A DNA stretch of 64,000 nucleotides from the NCBI RefSeq assembly GCF_003063575.1, contig NZ_NESC01000001.1, forward strand, positions 248,001 through 312,000, read 5' to 3'. Shown here piece after piece: positions 45,601-49,329 of the stretch (position 1 is its first letter; each line of letters starts with the position of its first letter). A program made the position numbers and the translations under genes. The notes below the pieces were generated by a model. The model saw only the letters and a list, made by a program, of their open reading frames with translations, had not been told where the DNA came from and searched no databases. Source of the DNA: Limnohabitans sp. Jir72. Lineage in GTDB: Bacteria > Pseudomonadota > Gammaproteobacteria > Burkholderiales > Burkholderiaceae_C.

Positions 45601-46046
45601 GCACCAGCGCCCTGCACTTCTTGGCCACCCAGGGCCACGTTGACGGCTTGGCCGTCTTGGGCCAACTCAGGAATCAGGCCTTTGACGCTGGGGTCTTCGG
45701 GCACGTATTCGTAGAAAGAGCCGTTTTCTGCCTGACCAATGACGCCGTTGTAGCCGTCGGTCATGACGTTGTAGTAGTCCTCAATGATCAGGTCGGCAGC
45801 GCTGTCGTCTTCAAAAATGATGTGCAGGTCTTTGCCGACACGTTTGACTTTGACGTATTGCGGGGCTGCGTTTTTGTCTTGACCGACTTCTTGAAGTTGG
45901 TACTTGACGCCCGCTTGGGCTTTGATTCGAACAGGTTGACCACGGTCACCAGCGCCTTGCTCAATGTCAATGGTCTGGTTGTTTTCTGCTTTACCAGATT
46001 TGACGAGAACTTTGTATTGCTTGTTGCTGGTTTTGTTGGTTGCCAT
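21663..46046 (-). CDS. Giant Bap/LapA-like surface adhesin with Ig-like, VCBS and calcium-binding repeats
   Basis: This protein of about 8127 residues starts at the ATG at 46046 (AGGA 6 bp upstream). Layout: a BapA-prefix-like domain (1-120; KAQAGVKYQLQEVG, DLHIIFEDDSAADLIIEDYY); an Ala/Gly linker (about 140-195); alternating bacterial Ig-like repeats (about 195-2120); four long Asp-rich units with NDDGWLNRSEL/NDDTYINAAEL motifs (about 2120-4450); three Ig-like ITGDDLI units (about 4450-4770); cadherin-like and VCBS repeats; lectin-like beta domains near 25.6-26.1 and 29.8-30.4 kb; one RTX-like GAGNDTV motif; and EF-hand-like DLNGDG/DTNADG/DANGDG sites (about 7830-7955) before a C-terminal tail. 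It is probably exported by type I secretion, although no transporter genes lie in the window. An OmpA-domain gene is upstream. Ligand unknown. Confidence 0.93.
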   Translation of the reverse strand: MATNKTSNKQYKVLVKSGKAENNQTIDIEQGAGDRGQPVRIKAQAGVKYQLQEVGQDKNAAPQYVKVKRVGKDLHIIFEDDSAADLIIEDYYNVMTDGYNGVIGQAENGSFYEYVPEDPSVKGLIPELAQDGQAVNVALGGQEVQGAGAALAVLAFNPLLAALGAAGAAGAAGAAAAAGGGGGGGVTPVTPVANTSGFLATDSDSGAKGDNVTKNVNPELTGKATPGSTVSVTLAGPNGTTTGPYSAVVDANGNYSIKVPANLTDGTYTPKITVTPAGGTAGTPTDGTPFTIDNTAPTIAITADKGQLLAGQTTQVTFTVSEAVSDFQQEDVQATGGTLSNWTKVSPTVYTATFTPTAGSTATSTISVTNGRLSDAASNFNTDGADLNNNLAIPTNTKVGGGTAYLDPAAPNDSGLPGDNKTNVTTPTLKGTVPAGSTASVTIGNQTYPVTVNPDGSWSFTQPTNLPDGTYTPVLNITTGSVTTPHNGTPFTIDTVPPSIVVSSDKTQLRTGDSATITFTLSEGVTDFVQSDVEVSGGTLSNFTQVSPSVYTASFTPTAASKADSVVRVRSSVFTDAAGNTNTDGNDANNAVLMATDTTVVDTTAPTIAISADKAALTAGQTSVITFTLSEASANFVQSDITVTGGTLSNFVQSSTDPKVYKAIFTPTPGSTAQAVISVGNNAFTDAAGNNNLDGSDVNNTVRIDTNTVIGTATASLASSSDSGTQGDNRTLDNTPDITGTAPAGSTVSVTLAGPNGTTYGPFTATTDANGKYSLNVPTGLTDGTYTPSVTVTPVGGTAGTPTSGTPFTIDTVTTVAITNSGTAGTTNAIVGTAEAGDIVTLKDINGQVIGSTTANASGQWSFTPTSNVTAGPITATAVDTAGNTAKADGNNSTGTANGKLDAGSDSGVLGDNNTNDNTPALSGKIPPGASATVTINGQTYPVTVKPDGSWNFTQPTNLPDGTYKPVLNVTPAGGGVPVSTDITPFTIDTTAPVIAITADKASLLAGQTTTVTFTISKSATDSTVDTSVNDFADADIKVTGGTLSNITGSNGVFTGTFTPAANSNAPAVISVASSKFSDAANNFNTDGADLNNTLSIPTNTIAGGGTGYLSAATDSGTKGDNTTNNTTPGITGKAPAGSAVDVVINNVHYTTTAAPDGTYTIPAVNNLPDGTYVPKITITPAASGSTPVTTDGTAFTIDTVAPTIAISSDKATLASGQTATITFTTSEIVKDLTDSDVLVTGGKLSTLVQSATDPKVYTATFTPTAGSTTPGVISVASQQLSDAAGNFNTDGADANNKLTLTTDTTGVDRVAPTIAISADKTALLAGQTSIITFTLSEASTDFTTADVSVTGGTMANLVQSSANPLVYTAVYTPNANSTVPSVIRVDSGKFSDAAGNANADGADANNEVRLSTNTVISGTATGALASSSDTGTAGDNLTQDNTPTYSGTAPAGSAVDVLINGVHYTTTADANGQYTINVPAALPDNTYTPVITVTPVGGAAGAPTNGTPFTIDTVAPTIVVSADKSSLTAGQTSTITFTVSEAVTDFKAEDVQVTGGTLSNFAGSGSTYTATYTPTAGSGFTGTVSVASGKFSDAAANANNDGAEANNTVNFATNQTSVDSAPPTIAVARLGTGTLTSAETISFTISEATKDFTLSDVTYDTSKGTLSNFTAVPTSGTAGTGYTQYTATYTPAAGQNGTLTIGVLSGKFTDAAGNSNLDTYQTNASTDVLEANNKIDIPVNTTANPTPTPDTTAPTISVARAGTGNLATGNSDTITFTLSENSLTFDQSDITVTGGTLTNWSAVPSSGNASTGYHLYTATFVPTAGASGTATIGVTAGKFADAAGNNNLDTYSATADNVANHVVETNNQVSIGFNTNTVDTTAPKVEVIRTGTGTITGAETIYFNFTEATADFTLSDINAQGGTITNLVAVAGSNNTQYTATFTPNSGSTGTASIGVLAGKFSDTAGNLNTDTYDNTSANYEANNLVSAAFNTTANPADTTAPTVAITRTGTNVVGNGIGASGTTETIVFTFSEPVNPASFVTSDIDVSSGQITGLSAVAGSNNTQYTATYTPAAGQVGTATIGIASGKFSDTTGNLNKDTYAAGVAGTVQEANNQISVAYNTDITPPNGGNALGLLISTDSNDDGWLNRSELVTNGTASPTVTVKATFDGSKVDIGDKVTFTLADGSTQTVTIDAAAKAANQVAVTVATPAEGQSLIVKAVLKDTAGNATPEATDTAKVDTSNFGPVDPNVDPANANKNITIDITSDAQGTGQGVLDVNELASGKILVKVGLSADAKAGDTLVVEGTGNNAQTITLSAQQIIDKAVLVTFANVPANGTTFTAAAQLSDLAKNTSNKVTDSATINTNLAGAPGVQILEDADSNGYINKAELNGQIDVKITAPAGAVPGDTITVTDGNGVPQTFVLTATQIANGILTSFAAPADGSNFAVTATLKATGGNAPTGIVSAPGTDSAIVDLTDFSKPDPLNPNGTRISAVGVNIDTDATGTGDGIITAAELANTGGKIKVTISLPAGAAVGDTLTVKASGNSDKNITLTAADIAAKQIVITDYNSVGDNNTFNVTASIKDPAGNTSPVPDATDSALMRTTVSGAPVVVITEDANDDGFINAAELSGTVGVNITIPTAAKAGDKLIVTINGTPETIVLTAAQISAQTITREVTPVNGQAITVKAQLDVGGQLSAEGSDTARVDTTLPNGGNALALTIDADTNNDGWLNRSELVANNVTKTTVSVTAKFDATKVEVGEKITFTLPDGSTQTVTIDAAAQSAGQVTLTGVPVPAEGQSMTVKAVLKDTAGNATPEATDTAKVDTSNFGPVDPNVDPANANKNITIDITSDAQGTGQGVLDVNELASGKILVKVGLSADAKAGDTLVVEGTGNNAQTITLSAQQIIDKAVLVTFANVPANGTTFTAAAQLSDLAKNTSNKVTDSATINTNLAGAPGVQILEDADSNGYINKAELNGQIDVKITAPAGAVPGDTITVTDGNGVPQTFVLTATQIANGILTSFAAPADGSNFAVTATLKATGGNAPTGIVSAPGTDSAIVDLTDFSKVDPTDASKRISAVGVNIDTDAPATGDGIITAAELAATGGKIKVTISLPAGAAVGDTLTVDASGNSQRVITLTAADIAAKQIVISDYSSVTNGNTFTVSANIHDAAGNASPTPDATDSAIMRTVIAGAPVVTITEDTNDDTYINTTELNGTVGVTITVPAAAKAGDTLKVTVNINGTSTPDNIVLTAAQIAAGVITKELTAPADGSTINVKAQLIDQGNQASPEGTDTATIDTTLPNGGNALGLTIDTDGNNDGWINRTELGNKTSLSVSASFDKTKVSLNDKVTFTLTDGSTQTVTIDAAAITAGQVTLTNVPVPAEGQSANIKAILKDAAGNATPEATDSAKLDTSNFGPDTNPANASKNVSIVITSDGDNNAVLGVSELTGGKINATVTLSADAKAGDTLVVEGTGNVPQNFTLSAEQVAARQVLVVFNAPANGTNFVATAELSDLAKNTSGKVSDSATIDTNLAGAPDVKILEDADNNGYINKAELSGQIDVKVTVPTGAAVGDTITVTDGVNTPQTFTLTATQIANGILTSFAAPADGSTFAVSATLKAASSGNISNPGTDSAKLDLTDFSKVDPLNPNGPRISAVGVNIDTDAPATGDGIITAAELAATGGTIKVTVLLPQGAAVGDTLTIKASGNNDQTVTLTAADIAAGKYVITDYNSVGDSNTFTVTASIKDAAGNASPTPDATDSAIMRTTIAGAPVVTITEDTNDDTYINAAELSGTVGVNISVPAAAKAGDRLIVNINGTPETIVLSSAQIAAGSITREVSATNGQTVTVKAQLIDQGNQASAEGTDTATIDTTLPNGGNALGLTIDTDGNNDGWINRTELGNKTSLSVSASFDKTKVSLGDKVTFTLTDGSTQTVTIDAAAITAGQVTLTGVPVPAEGQSANIKAILKDAAGNATPEATDSAKLDTSNFGPDTNPANASKNVSIVITSDGDNNAVLGVSELTGGKINATVTLSADAKAGDTLVVEGTGNVPQNFTLSAEQVAARQVLVVFNAPANGTNFVATAELSDLAKNTSGKVSDSATIDTNLAGAPDVKILEDADNNGYINKAELSGQIDVKVTVPTGAAVGDTITVTDGVNTPQTFTLTATQIANGILTSFAAPADGSTFAVSATLKAASSGNISNPGTDSAKLDLTDFSKVDPLNPNGPRISAVGVNIDTDAPATGDGIITAAELAATGGTIKVTVLLPQGAAVGDTLTIKASGNNDQTVTLTAADIAAGKYVITDYNSVGDSNTFTVTASIKDAAGNASPAPDATDSAIMRTTIAGAPVVTITEDTNDDTYINAAELSGTVGVNISIPTAAKAGDRLIVTVNGTPETIVLTAAQISAGSITKELTAPASGTTINVKAQLIDQGNQASAEGTDTAVLDTSAPVGAISIDAITGDDLITGNEAAGTVTISGKVTGEYRAGDLVTITVGAANYSGTVNAAGVYSISGVDGSKFGPDSDHKVDATVLAHDAAGNTGTYTATPRPYTMDSDTHTEAAKTALWLDPITGDNIITVAEGGVTTTTLTGKATGTFAAGDTVTITLDLPTGLKTYTGTVNAQGNYSIPVPTAELIADTDTKVEARIAATVGSTVQTAVAAQDYVVETGATAGKLTALSIDPVTADNIIVSAENTGSIILTGKVTGAFAPNDIVTIMVNGTGYTGTAGNGSYSIVVPAAQLVADANTQIEASITGTGGTVANAMQNYAVNLNVAPLNTVPAAQTVAEDTALTFTGANAISVTDTDGNLATSQISVAHGTLSVSLAGGATISTGANNSATLTLSGTEAQIKAALATVQYKGDLNYNGADELTIVSTDSQGAQDTDKVAITVTAVADNATIGGDITGAAVEAGGVANAIAGTPTATGTITVTDPDAGQAMLQTPASLAGTYGNFALDTTTGQWTYTLDNTKAATQALTAGQKVTDKLTVTSLDGTASQDIVVTITGTNDVATITGQAVGDLTEDNATTVASGKLTVADVDTGEAIFATPTTLAGTYGTYTLNTATGDWTYTLDNTKAATNALKTGDTVYDTVTVKSADGTASQEIKVTIHGHDDAATLGGTFSGSVTEDTTASASGTVTVTDGDAGQASLQTPASLAGTYGSFVLNAATGAWTYNLDNTKAATQALTAGQQVTDKLTVTSTDGSASKDITVTVTGLNDAPVLTSQPMTSKAGLFESTATVPGTPLSLTPINGVAVVGASPTGWTPASQTPDTLTGVNGQGTGQGKLVASSIAGTSIDGGGMAGMWASTSTGNFESMSTKLTTVVGQTYTVALQWQGATTEFAGGGSMFISDGTTRQEYNKTVGAATDAWDVATYTFTATQTTTTLTVGADTTNSEGATGNGYIVVDSLSASQLNAYLASQATPAAGATVASLMPASTDVDTGATVQGYAFTAAAASTNPAGHWEYSTNGSTWNALTSASTSAAVFLKGTDLVRWVGTPASHTELRAVVVDNTGPGVASGATLNVTTRGGSTPYSGDEAVLATVGNVAPTNVYPGAQTVAEDTALAITGISASDADGNLASTTLSVLNGTINVTLSGATITSGANDNSTLTLSGTQAQINAALATVKYTGNADYNGADTLSIVSKDSAGATSAINTVAITVSAVADNATIGGDITGAAVEAGGVANAIAGTPTATGTITVTDPDAGEAGLKTPTPASLAGTYGNFALDTTTGQWTYTLDNTKAATQALAAGQQVTDKLTVTSLDDTASKDIVVTITGANDTATITGQAVGDLTEDNATTVATGKLTVTDVDTGEAIFATPTTLAGTYGNFAFNTATGAWTYTLDNTKATTNALKATDTVHDTITVKSLDGTASQVLDVTIHGTNDQPTVPANISSTASAEDQGAPSGASFGQTIASLGGINGASLDVEGAAVGLAFVAPITSTFGTAWYSIDGGTTWLNLTTALATASETNAFVLASTARVYFQGNLNANGTLGTATVRTWDGTDGATSGAYKNISALEGATGAYSATTAALGFGVTAVNDAPVNTVPGAQSTGIDTAKVITGLAIADVDDPAGTLVFGITLAVDHGTINVATTGTGITLGTNGTGSVTLSGTKANLNALLASANAVTYTPVSGYSGTDKLTMTTSDNGNTGTGGTLTDQDTVDIVVANVNHAPVANGDVNVNDVITTDLLGAVAASSVTYTTLTPPSGSFSSGDQVGLSVPGGPSAQLDASATYAVTSSPSMVKITFNSLDNDTTYGATEVIRININGQAFDLRKADLAFVNYRDKTTVVTPVISADGFSAGGPPGTQLIAGISNPTAIDGTITIYAKDIPGGVINSVTVTNDVISGTPYGIYATVSTGVSSGPAITASKTVDQLFGPTFTDVDTNAALNTFRGVTITSAGTTANASALGTYQYSKDNGTTWTTLAADLDDTKAVFLAKTDLVRFVASSTNTSTLAKPDLVARLVDNSASVAPTSGQVIDVSDADLVDTVDHNGGSTPYSGDTVTLHSTAELNAAPVANPTVVSNVFAATATAPEVTITDDQSAASVTNGTQVTYTLKFSEAIKASTLTEGDVTVTNGTLVAGSLTQVDATTWTVKASAPATGAGATAISLADGSYTNAAGVNGLGNSATQAYAPVTTAITAVIDGTTTGADGQGKAPDGWTVHIGTPDLNDYVNTTWGTNYNNAGTYTQSNLNGISTNGGTYAEMLIATGGGYLEGITRTLTGLTAGQTYVYGVEWQQITMKFQDGTTRQGGGLNMTINGVSKTFTSSAGLTDGWQKVFYTFTATGSTAVVSLDSSNLGGTVSEGAIVVDSLSVEQIASSYQTTNFVGTTAADVLTGTDAAETFNIATAATTAATGTDKVYAGAGNDTVIFNNNNAGVMTVDGGSGVNFLQLSAVSAAPATVLDLTDAAVRARVHNFSSIDMSGVGGNGSTLTLDYAAVVSLSGATDVAGTMADESKMLVVSSDLAATEALNLVHLPLWNVGAAQTAESLTAVYGSAYNFLAGHTYKAYTLNGATLFVDNNYTVYNKAASTTPKLAYSQAVTIDSLFAATFTDSNASATANGTFKGVAITAAGTAAEANTTNGTLGHYELSKDGGTTWTAVAGGLTDTTAVYADKSALIRFAGASGVDVINPQNLTVRLVDNSGLTGTGTLTAASTGSTVNASVNGGSTAFSGGNSGGTGDTVTINLLNRAPVSSDADGVVYGDLLGAAVVPLTSFSAFTGNGPFTFGTNTATVSGNTGVLTGSTLEYVPASGGFRLGDANVDETATISFAQPVASVQVDFAMLNPTTLANDNEILRVFINGTQYKLTAANFKTLLGRDQVWPSSMADISVTPVFDAAGSLINCVGLSGTTAPNINGTLTIDASTIPEGISSIAVMDDYISGAPNGIFAKVSVPVSTATPAQSVEALFGGTYTDADFDTMRGVVITSAGTAANVTSLGQYQYSSNGGTTWTPLAGGLSDSTSVFLAKTDLIRFVPSATNTSLVNKQDLTARLVDDSAAVAPASGATVDVSGALHGGSTPYSGNAVTLSGFHLSAATLALASDTGTSTSDSITNNGLMNVALSHAGDAWSYSTDSGVTWQTGSGTSFTLPAAKYAANTVQVRETGIDGSTLVTKYATPTTVDMLAPTVAVSLPSGTTTVNGATPVTFTFSEAVAGFSNADVTVANGTLSNVTTSDNKVWTATYTPTPGVTNASNLFSVAANSYTDVAGNNGGAGQVSFSLDTSLNGATRAADGVAVGYAGMTNGVFDLVHVYAYYNPLFVGGVVTVYVGSTVVSSHTITAGDSGNYAAYLSPSTNSSGGQWTITSAQIGSYSAVLVYNGVSKTLPQMYNLTSTTGAAYTSPLVLDLNGDGVHTVDTSAGVVFDLAGTGHKQVTSWVDRHDGLLAIDLNGDGQINSGTELLGSGTQLANGSKAADGWQALAQHDTNADGKIDAADAVFSQLRVWVDANGDGVTDAGELSTMADVGIVDINLAADDAMVAQNGNYLRGFSSFTTTDGVKHEVVDAWLLPASPNEQVAVNPVAPNMVDFLGSGMSLDLSGVLAAHSNATAVDLTGTGANTLKLNLSDVLSLPTTNGMHQLTLTGDANDTVDLDTAHWTNTGTTVTDNGHSYAVYNSATDTSAQLLIDQHMLMTQHS
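32700..39660 (-). repeat. Four long tandem repeats inside the adhesin gene
   Basis: The marker CCCAGGGCGTTGCCGCCGTT recurs at 39643, 37891 (one base changed), 36121 and 34405, giving periods of 1752, 1770 and 1716 bp; the last unit ends near 32700, again about 1716 bp later. Each unit encodes about 572-590 residues. The two 3'-most units (about 32.7-36.4 kb) are almost base-for-base identical over long stretches, and so are large parts of the first two units (for example 37144-37700 and 38899-39400). This pattern indicates recent duplication or conversion and predicts copy-number variation. Confidence 0.9.
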
Positions 46047-46127
46047 GATTATTCCTGTTGATTGATGAATACGGGGGTTTCCCAAATATCCGCGAATCAA
46101 GTTTGCCAAAAAAAAGTGCAGGAACAA

Positions 46128-46143
46128 TACGCTAGTTGGCGTA
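46128..46143. promoter_or_regulatory. Inverted repeat in the adhesin promoter region
   Basis: TACGCTA-GT-TGGCGTA is a 7+2+7 inverted repeat with one mismatch, 82 bp upstream of the adhesin ATG in an AT-rich region. The OmpA-domain gene has the same element at almost the same distance (75 bp). It is a candidate operator or activator site; the regulator is unknown. Confidence 0.65.
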
Positions 46144-46381
46144 TTTAAGTTGCAAATTTGTAAAACATTTGAAACTGAATTGAGATAATTAGTTTTTTAA
46201 TGATTCAAACTGATAAAACCAACTTTTGAAGAACACTCATTCTTCTAACTTTGTCAGTTCTAGCAAGTCGAACCTGTCTGAAATTGCAAGAACTTCGCAG
46301 TGTGGAAATTGTTGGGTTGATTTCAAAATTAGCAAAAAACCAGCGGCCAGGGTGTTTTGTAGAAGCCCAGCTGGACGTTTT

Positions 46382-46852
46382 GTAGGAGCCCACCCCCGTG
46401 GGCGATTTCGGGCATACCGCCAACGCATGCCATCGCCCACGGGGTGGGCTCCTACAACAAATGCAATCGCCCGTGGGGTTTTGTAGAAGCCAAGCTGGAC
46501 GTTTTGTAGGAGCCCACCCCTGTGGGCGATTTCGGGCATACCGCCAACGCATGCCATCGCCCACGGGGTGGGCTCCTACAACAAATGCAATCGCCCGTGG
46601 GGGTTTGTAGAAGCCCAGGTGGACGTTTTGTAGGAGCCCACCCCTGTGGGCGATTTCGGGCATACCGCCAACGCATGCCATCGCCCACGGGGTGGACTCC
46701 TACAACAAATGCAATCGCCCGTGGTGGTTTGTAAGAGCCCAGGTGGGCGTTTTGTAGGAGAGCCCAGGTGGACGTTTTGTAGGAGCCCACCCCTGTGGGC
46801 GATTTCGGGCATACCGCCAACCCATGCCATCGCCCACGGGGTGGGCTCCTAC
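46382..46852. repeat. REP/BIME cluster J, 124-bp macro-repeat
   Basis: Forward-reverse pairs begin at 46382, 46506, 46630 and about 46778. They have a constant linker (GGGCATACCGCCAACGCATG) and a spacer containing a partial REP half (AATCGCCCGTGG) and the sequence TAGAAGCC-AGCTGGACGTTTT. The cluster fills the gap between the adhesin promoter and the OmpA-domain gene terminator. No gene is supported. Confidence 0.93.
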
Positions 46853-46917
46853 AGCAAATGCAATCGCCTTCGGCTGGGGTGATGTGGCTGTTCGTTTGGT
46901 AGAACTTGTGCGCAGAT

Positions 46918-46955
46918 CAAAAAAACGCCTTGGGCTCCAGAGAGCCCAAGGCGTT
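46918..46955 (-). terminator. Intrinsic terminator of the OmpA-domain gene
   Basis: A perfect 14-bp stem, AACGCCTTGGGCTC (46924-46937) with GAGCCCAAGGCGTT (46942-46955), around a 4-nt loop, is followed on the minus strand by a run of seven T. It lies 25 bp past the stop at 46981. It is unrelated in sequence to the toxin-antitoxin terminators. Confidence 0.92.
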
Positions 46956-46980
46956 GAAATTGAAGCTTGGCGGACGCCGT

Positions 46981-47976
46981 TCAGTTTTTGCGGTGTACGC
47001 CCGAAATTTCGACCACGACGCGGCGGTTGGGCTGGTTGCACTGGATTGCAGTTGCGCTGAGTTCCCGACCGCATGTGGTGACCACCGGCTCGCGGGCACC
47101 TTTGCTTTGGCCAGTGATGCGGGTGTTTTGCAAGCCGTGGCTGAGCAAGTACGCGCGGACTGTGAGGGCGCGGTCGTTGGCGAGTCGTTCGTTGAGGGCT
47201 TCGTTGCCCAATGGGTCGGCGTGACCGACCACGTTGATGCGCTCAACGCTGAGGTATTCCGCTTTGATTTTGCTGATCAAGTTATCCAACGATTGACGAC
47301 CGGCGGCTGTCATGCTGTTTTTGTCAGATTTACTGAATGCAAACAAGGCATCTGCGGCCAGGTTGATTTGATCTGGCTTGGCTTGCGCTGGCACAGGGGT
47401 GACTTGGGGTTCCGATGCACCGTCGACGCATTCTTGGGCGTCAGCCACTCGGCTGAGTGTGTGGATTTGCTGGCGTGTGGTCTGGAGTTCAGCCAGGGCT
47501 TCGTTGGCAGCGATGGGCTGAAGTGTGGCGCGGGATGTACCGGGTTCGCGCACACGCAAGAAGGTGGTTTGGCCCGCAGCCAAATTGACGGGGGCTGTGG
47601 TGTCCAGGCCGTCTTTAGCGGGATCTCCGACTTTGACCATGCGCACGCCAACAGTGGCTTGTTTGGGCAGCATGCACAGCTGGGCGTAACCACCGGGAAT
47701 CAGCGAGGCGTGGTATCTGCCGTTGACATAGACGGTTGCAGCGCCGGGTTCTTTTTGGGTGGTGGGACGGTAAAAAATGACACGGGTTTGTTTGGCTGTG
47801 ACGCGGTCAAATATGGAAAAGCTGTCGCCCAGAGGCTCTTGGATGTTGCTAACGGCACTGGTTTTGGCGGCTTCGGTGTTGTCTGCTGCAAACGCATAGG
47901 AGGTAGTGCCGCCCGCACAGGCGCACGCGATGGCCAGAACGACGGATTGCAAAGATCCCAATTTGGCAAACTTCAT
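46981..47976 (-). CDS. Secreted OmpA-domain protein with an N-terminal DUF2846-like domain
   Basis: This 331-residue protein starts MKFAKLGSLQSVVLAIACAC with a signal peptide probably cleaved near residue 30 (SYAFA-ADN). Residues about 50-140 (TRVIFYRPTTQKEPGAATVY through LIPGGYAQLCMLP) resemble DUF2846, a beta-sandwich of small surface proteins. Residues about 220-331 are an OmpA-like peptidoglycan-binding domain with INVVGHADPLGNEALNERLA and RRVVVEI. It is therefore likely periplasmic or outer-membrane associated and bound to peptidoglycan. The ATG at 47976 has GGGA 8 bp upstream. It lies upstream of the adhesin on the same strand but has its own terminator, and both carry the same inverted repeat, so co-regulation rather than one operon is suggested. 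Confidence 0.85.
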   Translation of the reverse strand: MKFAKLGSLQSVVLAIACACAGGTTSYAFAADNTEAAKTSAVSNIQEPLGDSFSIFDRVTAKQTRVIFYRPTTQKEPGAATVYVNGRYHASLIPGGYAQLCMLPKQATVGVRMVKVGDPAKDGLDTTAPVNLAAGQTTFLRVREPGTSRATLQPIAANEALAELQTTRQQIHTLSRVADAQECVDGASEPQVTPVPAQAKPDQINLAADALFAFSKSDKNSMTAAGRQSLDNLISKIKAEYLSVERINVVGHADPLGNEALNERLANDRALTVRAYLLSHGLQNTRITGQSKGAREPVVTTCGRELSATAIQCNQPNRRVVVEISGVHRKN

Positions 47977-48050
47977 GTGATAAATCCCATTAAATGTGTT
48001 TTTTGATAAAAAATTTTTGATAATTCTCCAAGTATTTGCGATTGAGTAAA

Positions 48051-48066
48051 TACGCCAAATGGCGTA
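48051..48066. promoter_or_regulatory. Inverted repeat in the OmpA-domain gene promoter region
   Basis: TACGCCA-AA-TGGCGTA is a perfect 7+2+7 inverted repeat 75 bp upstream of the ATG. The flank on the gene side (48000-48050) is AT-rich. It matches the element upstream of the adhesin. Confidence 0.65.
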
Positions 48067-48218
48067 CATTTGTCCATTTTCGTAGCCTTATAGGATTTGA
48101 ATTTTGCATCCAAGGATGCCGCTTAGCGCGGCATGGTCGGTGCCGAATGGCTGCAGTCGTCAGTCCAATGGCGTCACCACCCACCGAGGCAAAGACAAAG
48201 CCACGCCTGGGAGGTGTT

Positions 48219-49312
48219 GTAGGAGCCCACCCTGTGGGCGATTTCAAGTGCACCGCTATGGCATGCCATCGCCCACAGGGGTGGGCTCCTACCAAAGGGC
48301 AGACCATGCCTGTGCACACAGTGGTGGGAGCCTACCGAGGCAAAGACAAAGCCATCGCCTGGGAGGTGTTGTAGGAGCCCACCCCGTGGGCGATTTCAAG
48401 TGCACCGCTATGGCATGCCATCGCCCACAGGGGTGGGCTCCTACCAAAGGGCAGACCATGCCTATACACACAGTGGTGGGAGCCTACCGAGGCAAAGACA
48501 AAGCCATCGCCTGGGAGGTGTTGTAGGAGCCCACCCCGTGGGCGATTTCAAGTGCACCGCTATGGCATGCCATCGCCCACAGGGGTGGGCTCCTACCAAA
48601 GGGCAGACCATGCCTATACACACAGTGGTGGGAGCCTACCGAGGCAAAGACAAAGCCATCGCCTGGGAGGTGTTGTAGGAGCCCACCCCGTGGGCGATTT
48701 CAAGTGCACCGCTATGGCATGCCATCGCCCACAGGGGTGGGCTCCTACCAAAGGGCAGACCATGCCTGTGCACACAGTGGTGGGCGCCTACCGAGGCAAA
48801 GACAAAGCCATCGCCTGGGAGGTGTTGTAGGAGCCCACCCTGTGGGCGATTTCAAGTGCACCGCCATGGCATGCCATCGCCCACAGGGGTGGGCTCCTAC
48901 CAAAGGGCAGACCATGCCTGTGCACACAGTGGTGGGCGCCTACCGAGGCAAAGACAAAGCCACGCCTGGGAGGTGTTGTAGGAGCCCACCCCGTGGGCGA
49001 TTTCAAGTGCACCGCCATGGCATGCCATCGCCCACAGGGGTGGGCTCCTACAAAAGAACAGACCATGCCAGTGCACACAGTGGTGGGCTCCTACCAAAGC
49101 GCAGACCATGCCTGTGCACACAGTGGTGGGCTCCTACCGAGGCAAAGACAAAGCCACGCCTGGGAGGTGTTGTAGGAGCCCACCCTGTGGGCGATTTCAA
49201 GTGCACCGCTATGGCATGCCATCGCCCACAGGGGTGGGCTCCTACCAAAGGGCAGAACATGCCAGTGCACACAGTGGTGGGCACCTACCGAGGCAAAGAC
49301 AAAGCCATCGCC
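48219..49312. repeat. REP macro-repeat array K, 152-bp unit
   Basis: About seven direct repeats of 152 bp (for example boundaries near 48366, 48518, 48670 and 48822) fill the gap between the OmpA-domain gene promoter and the thioesterase-GNAT gene. Each contains a forward REP half, a linker with the palindrome ATGGCATGCCAT, a reverse half, and the extra segment with CCATGCCTGTGCACACAGTG and GAGGCAAAGACAAAGCC. Copies differ by single bases (CTATACAC or CTGTGCAC; GAGCC or GCGCC); the last two are rearranged. Open frames through it are repeat translations. Confidence 0.95.
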
Positions 49313-49329
49313 TGCTTAAAGCCGAGTTG

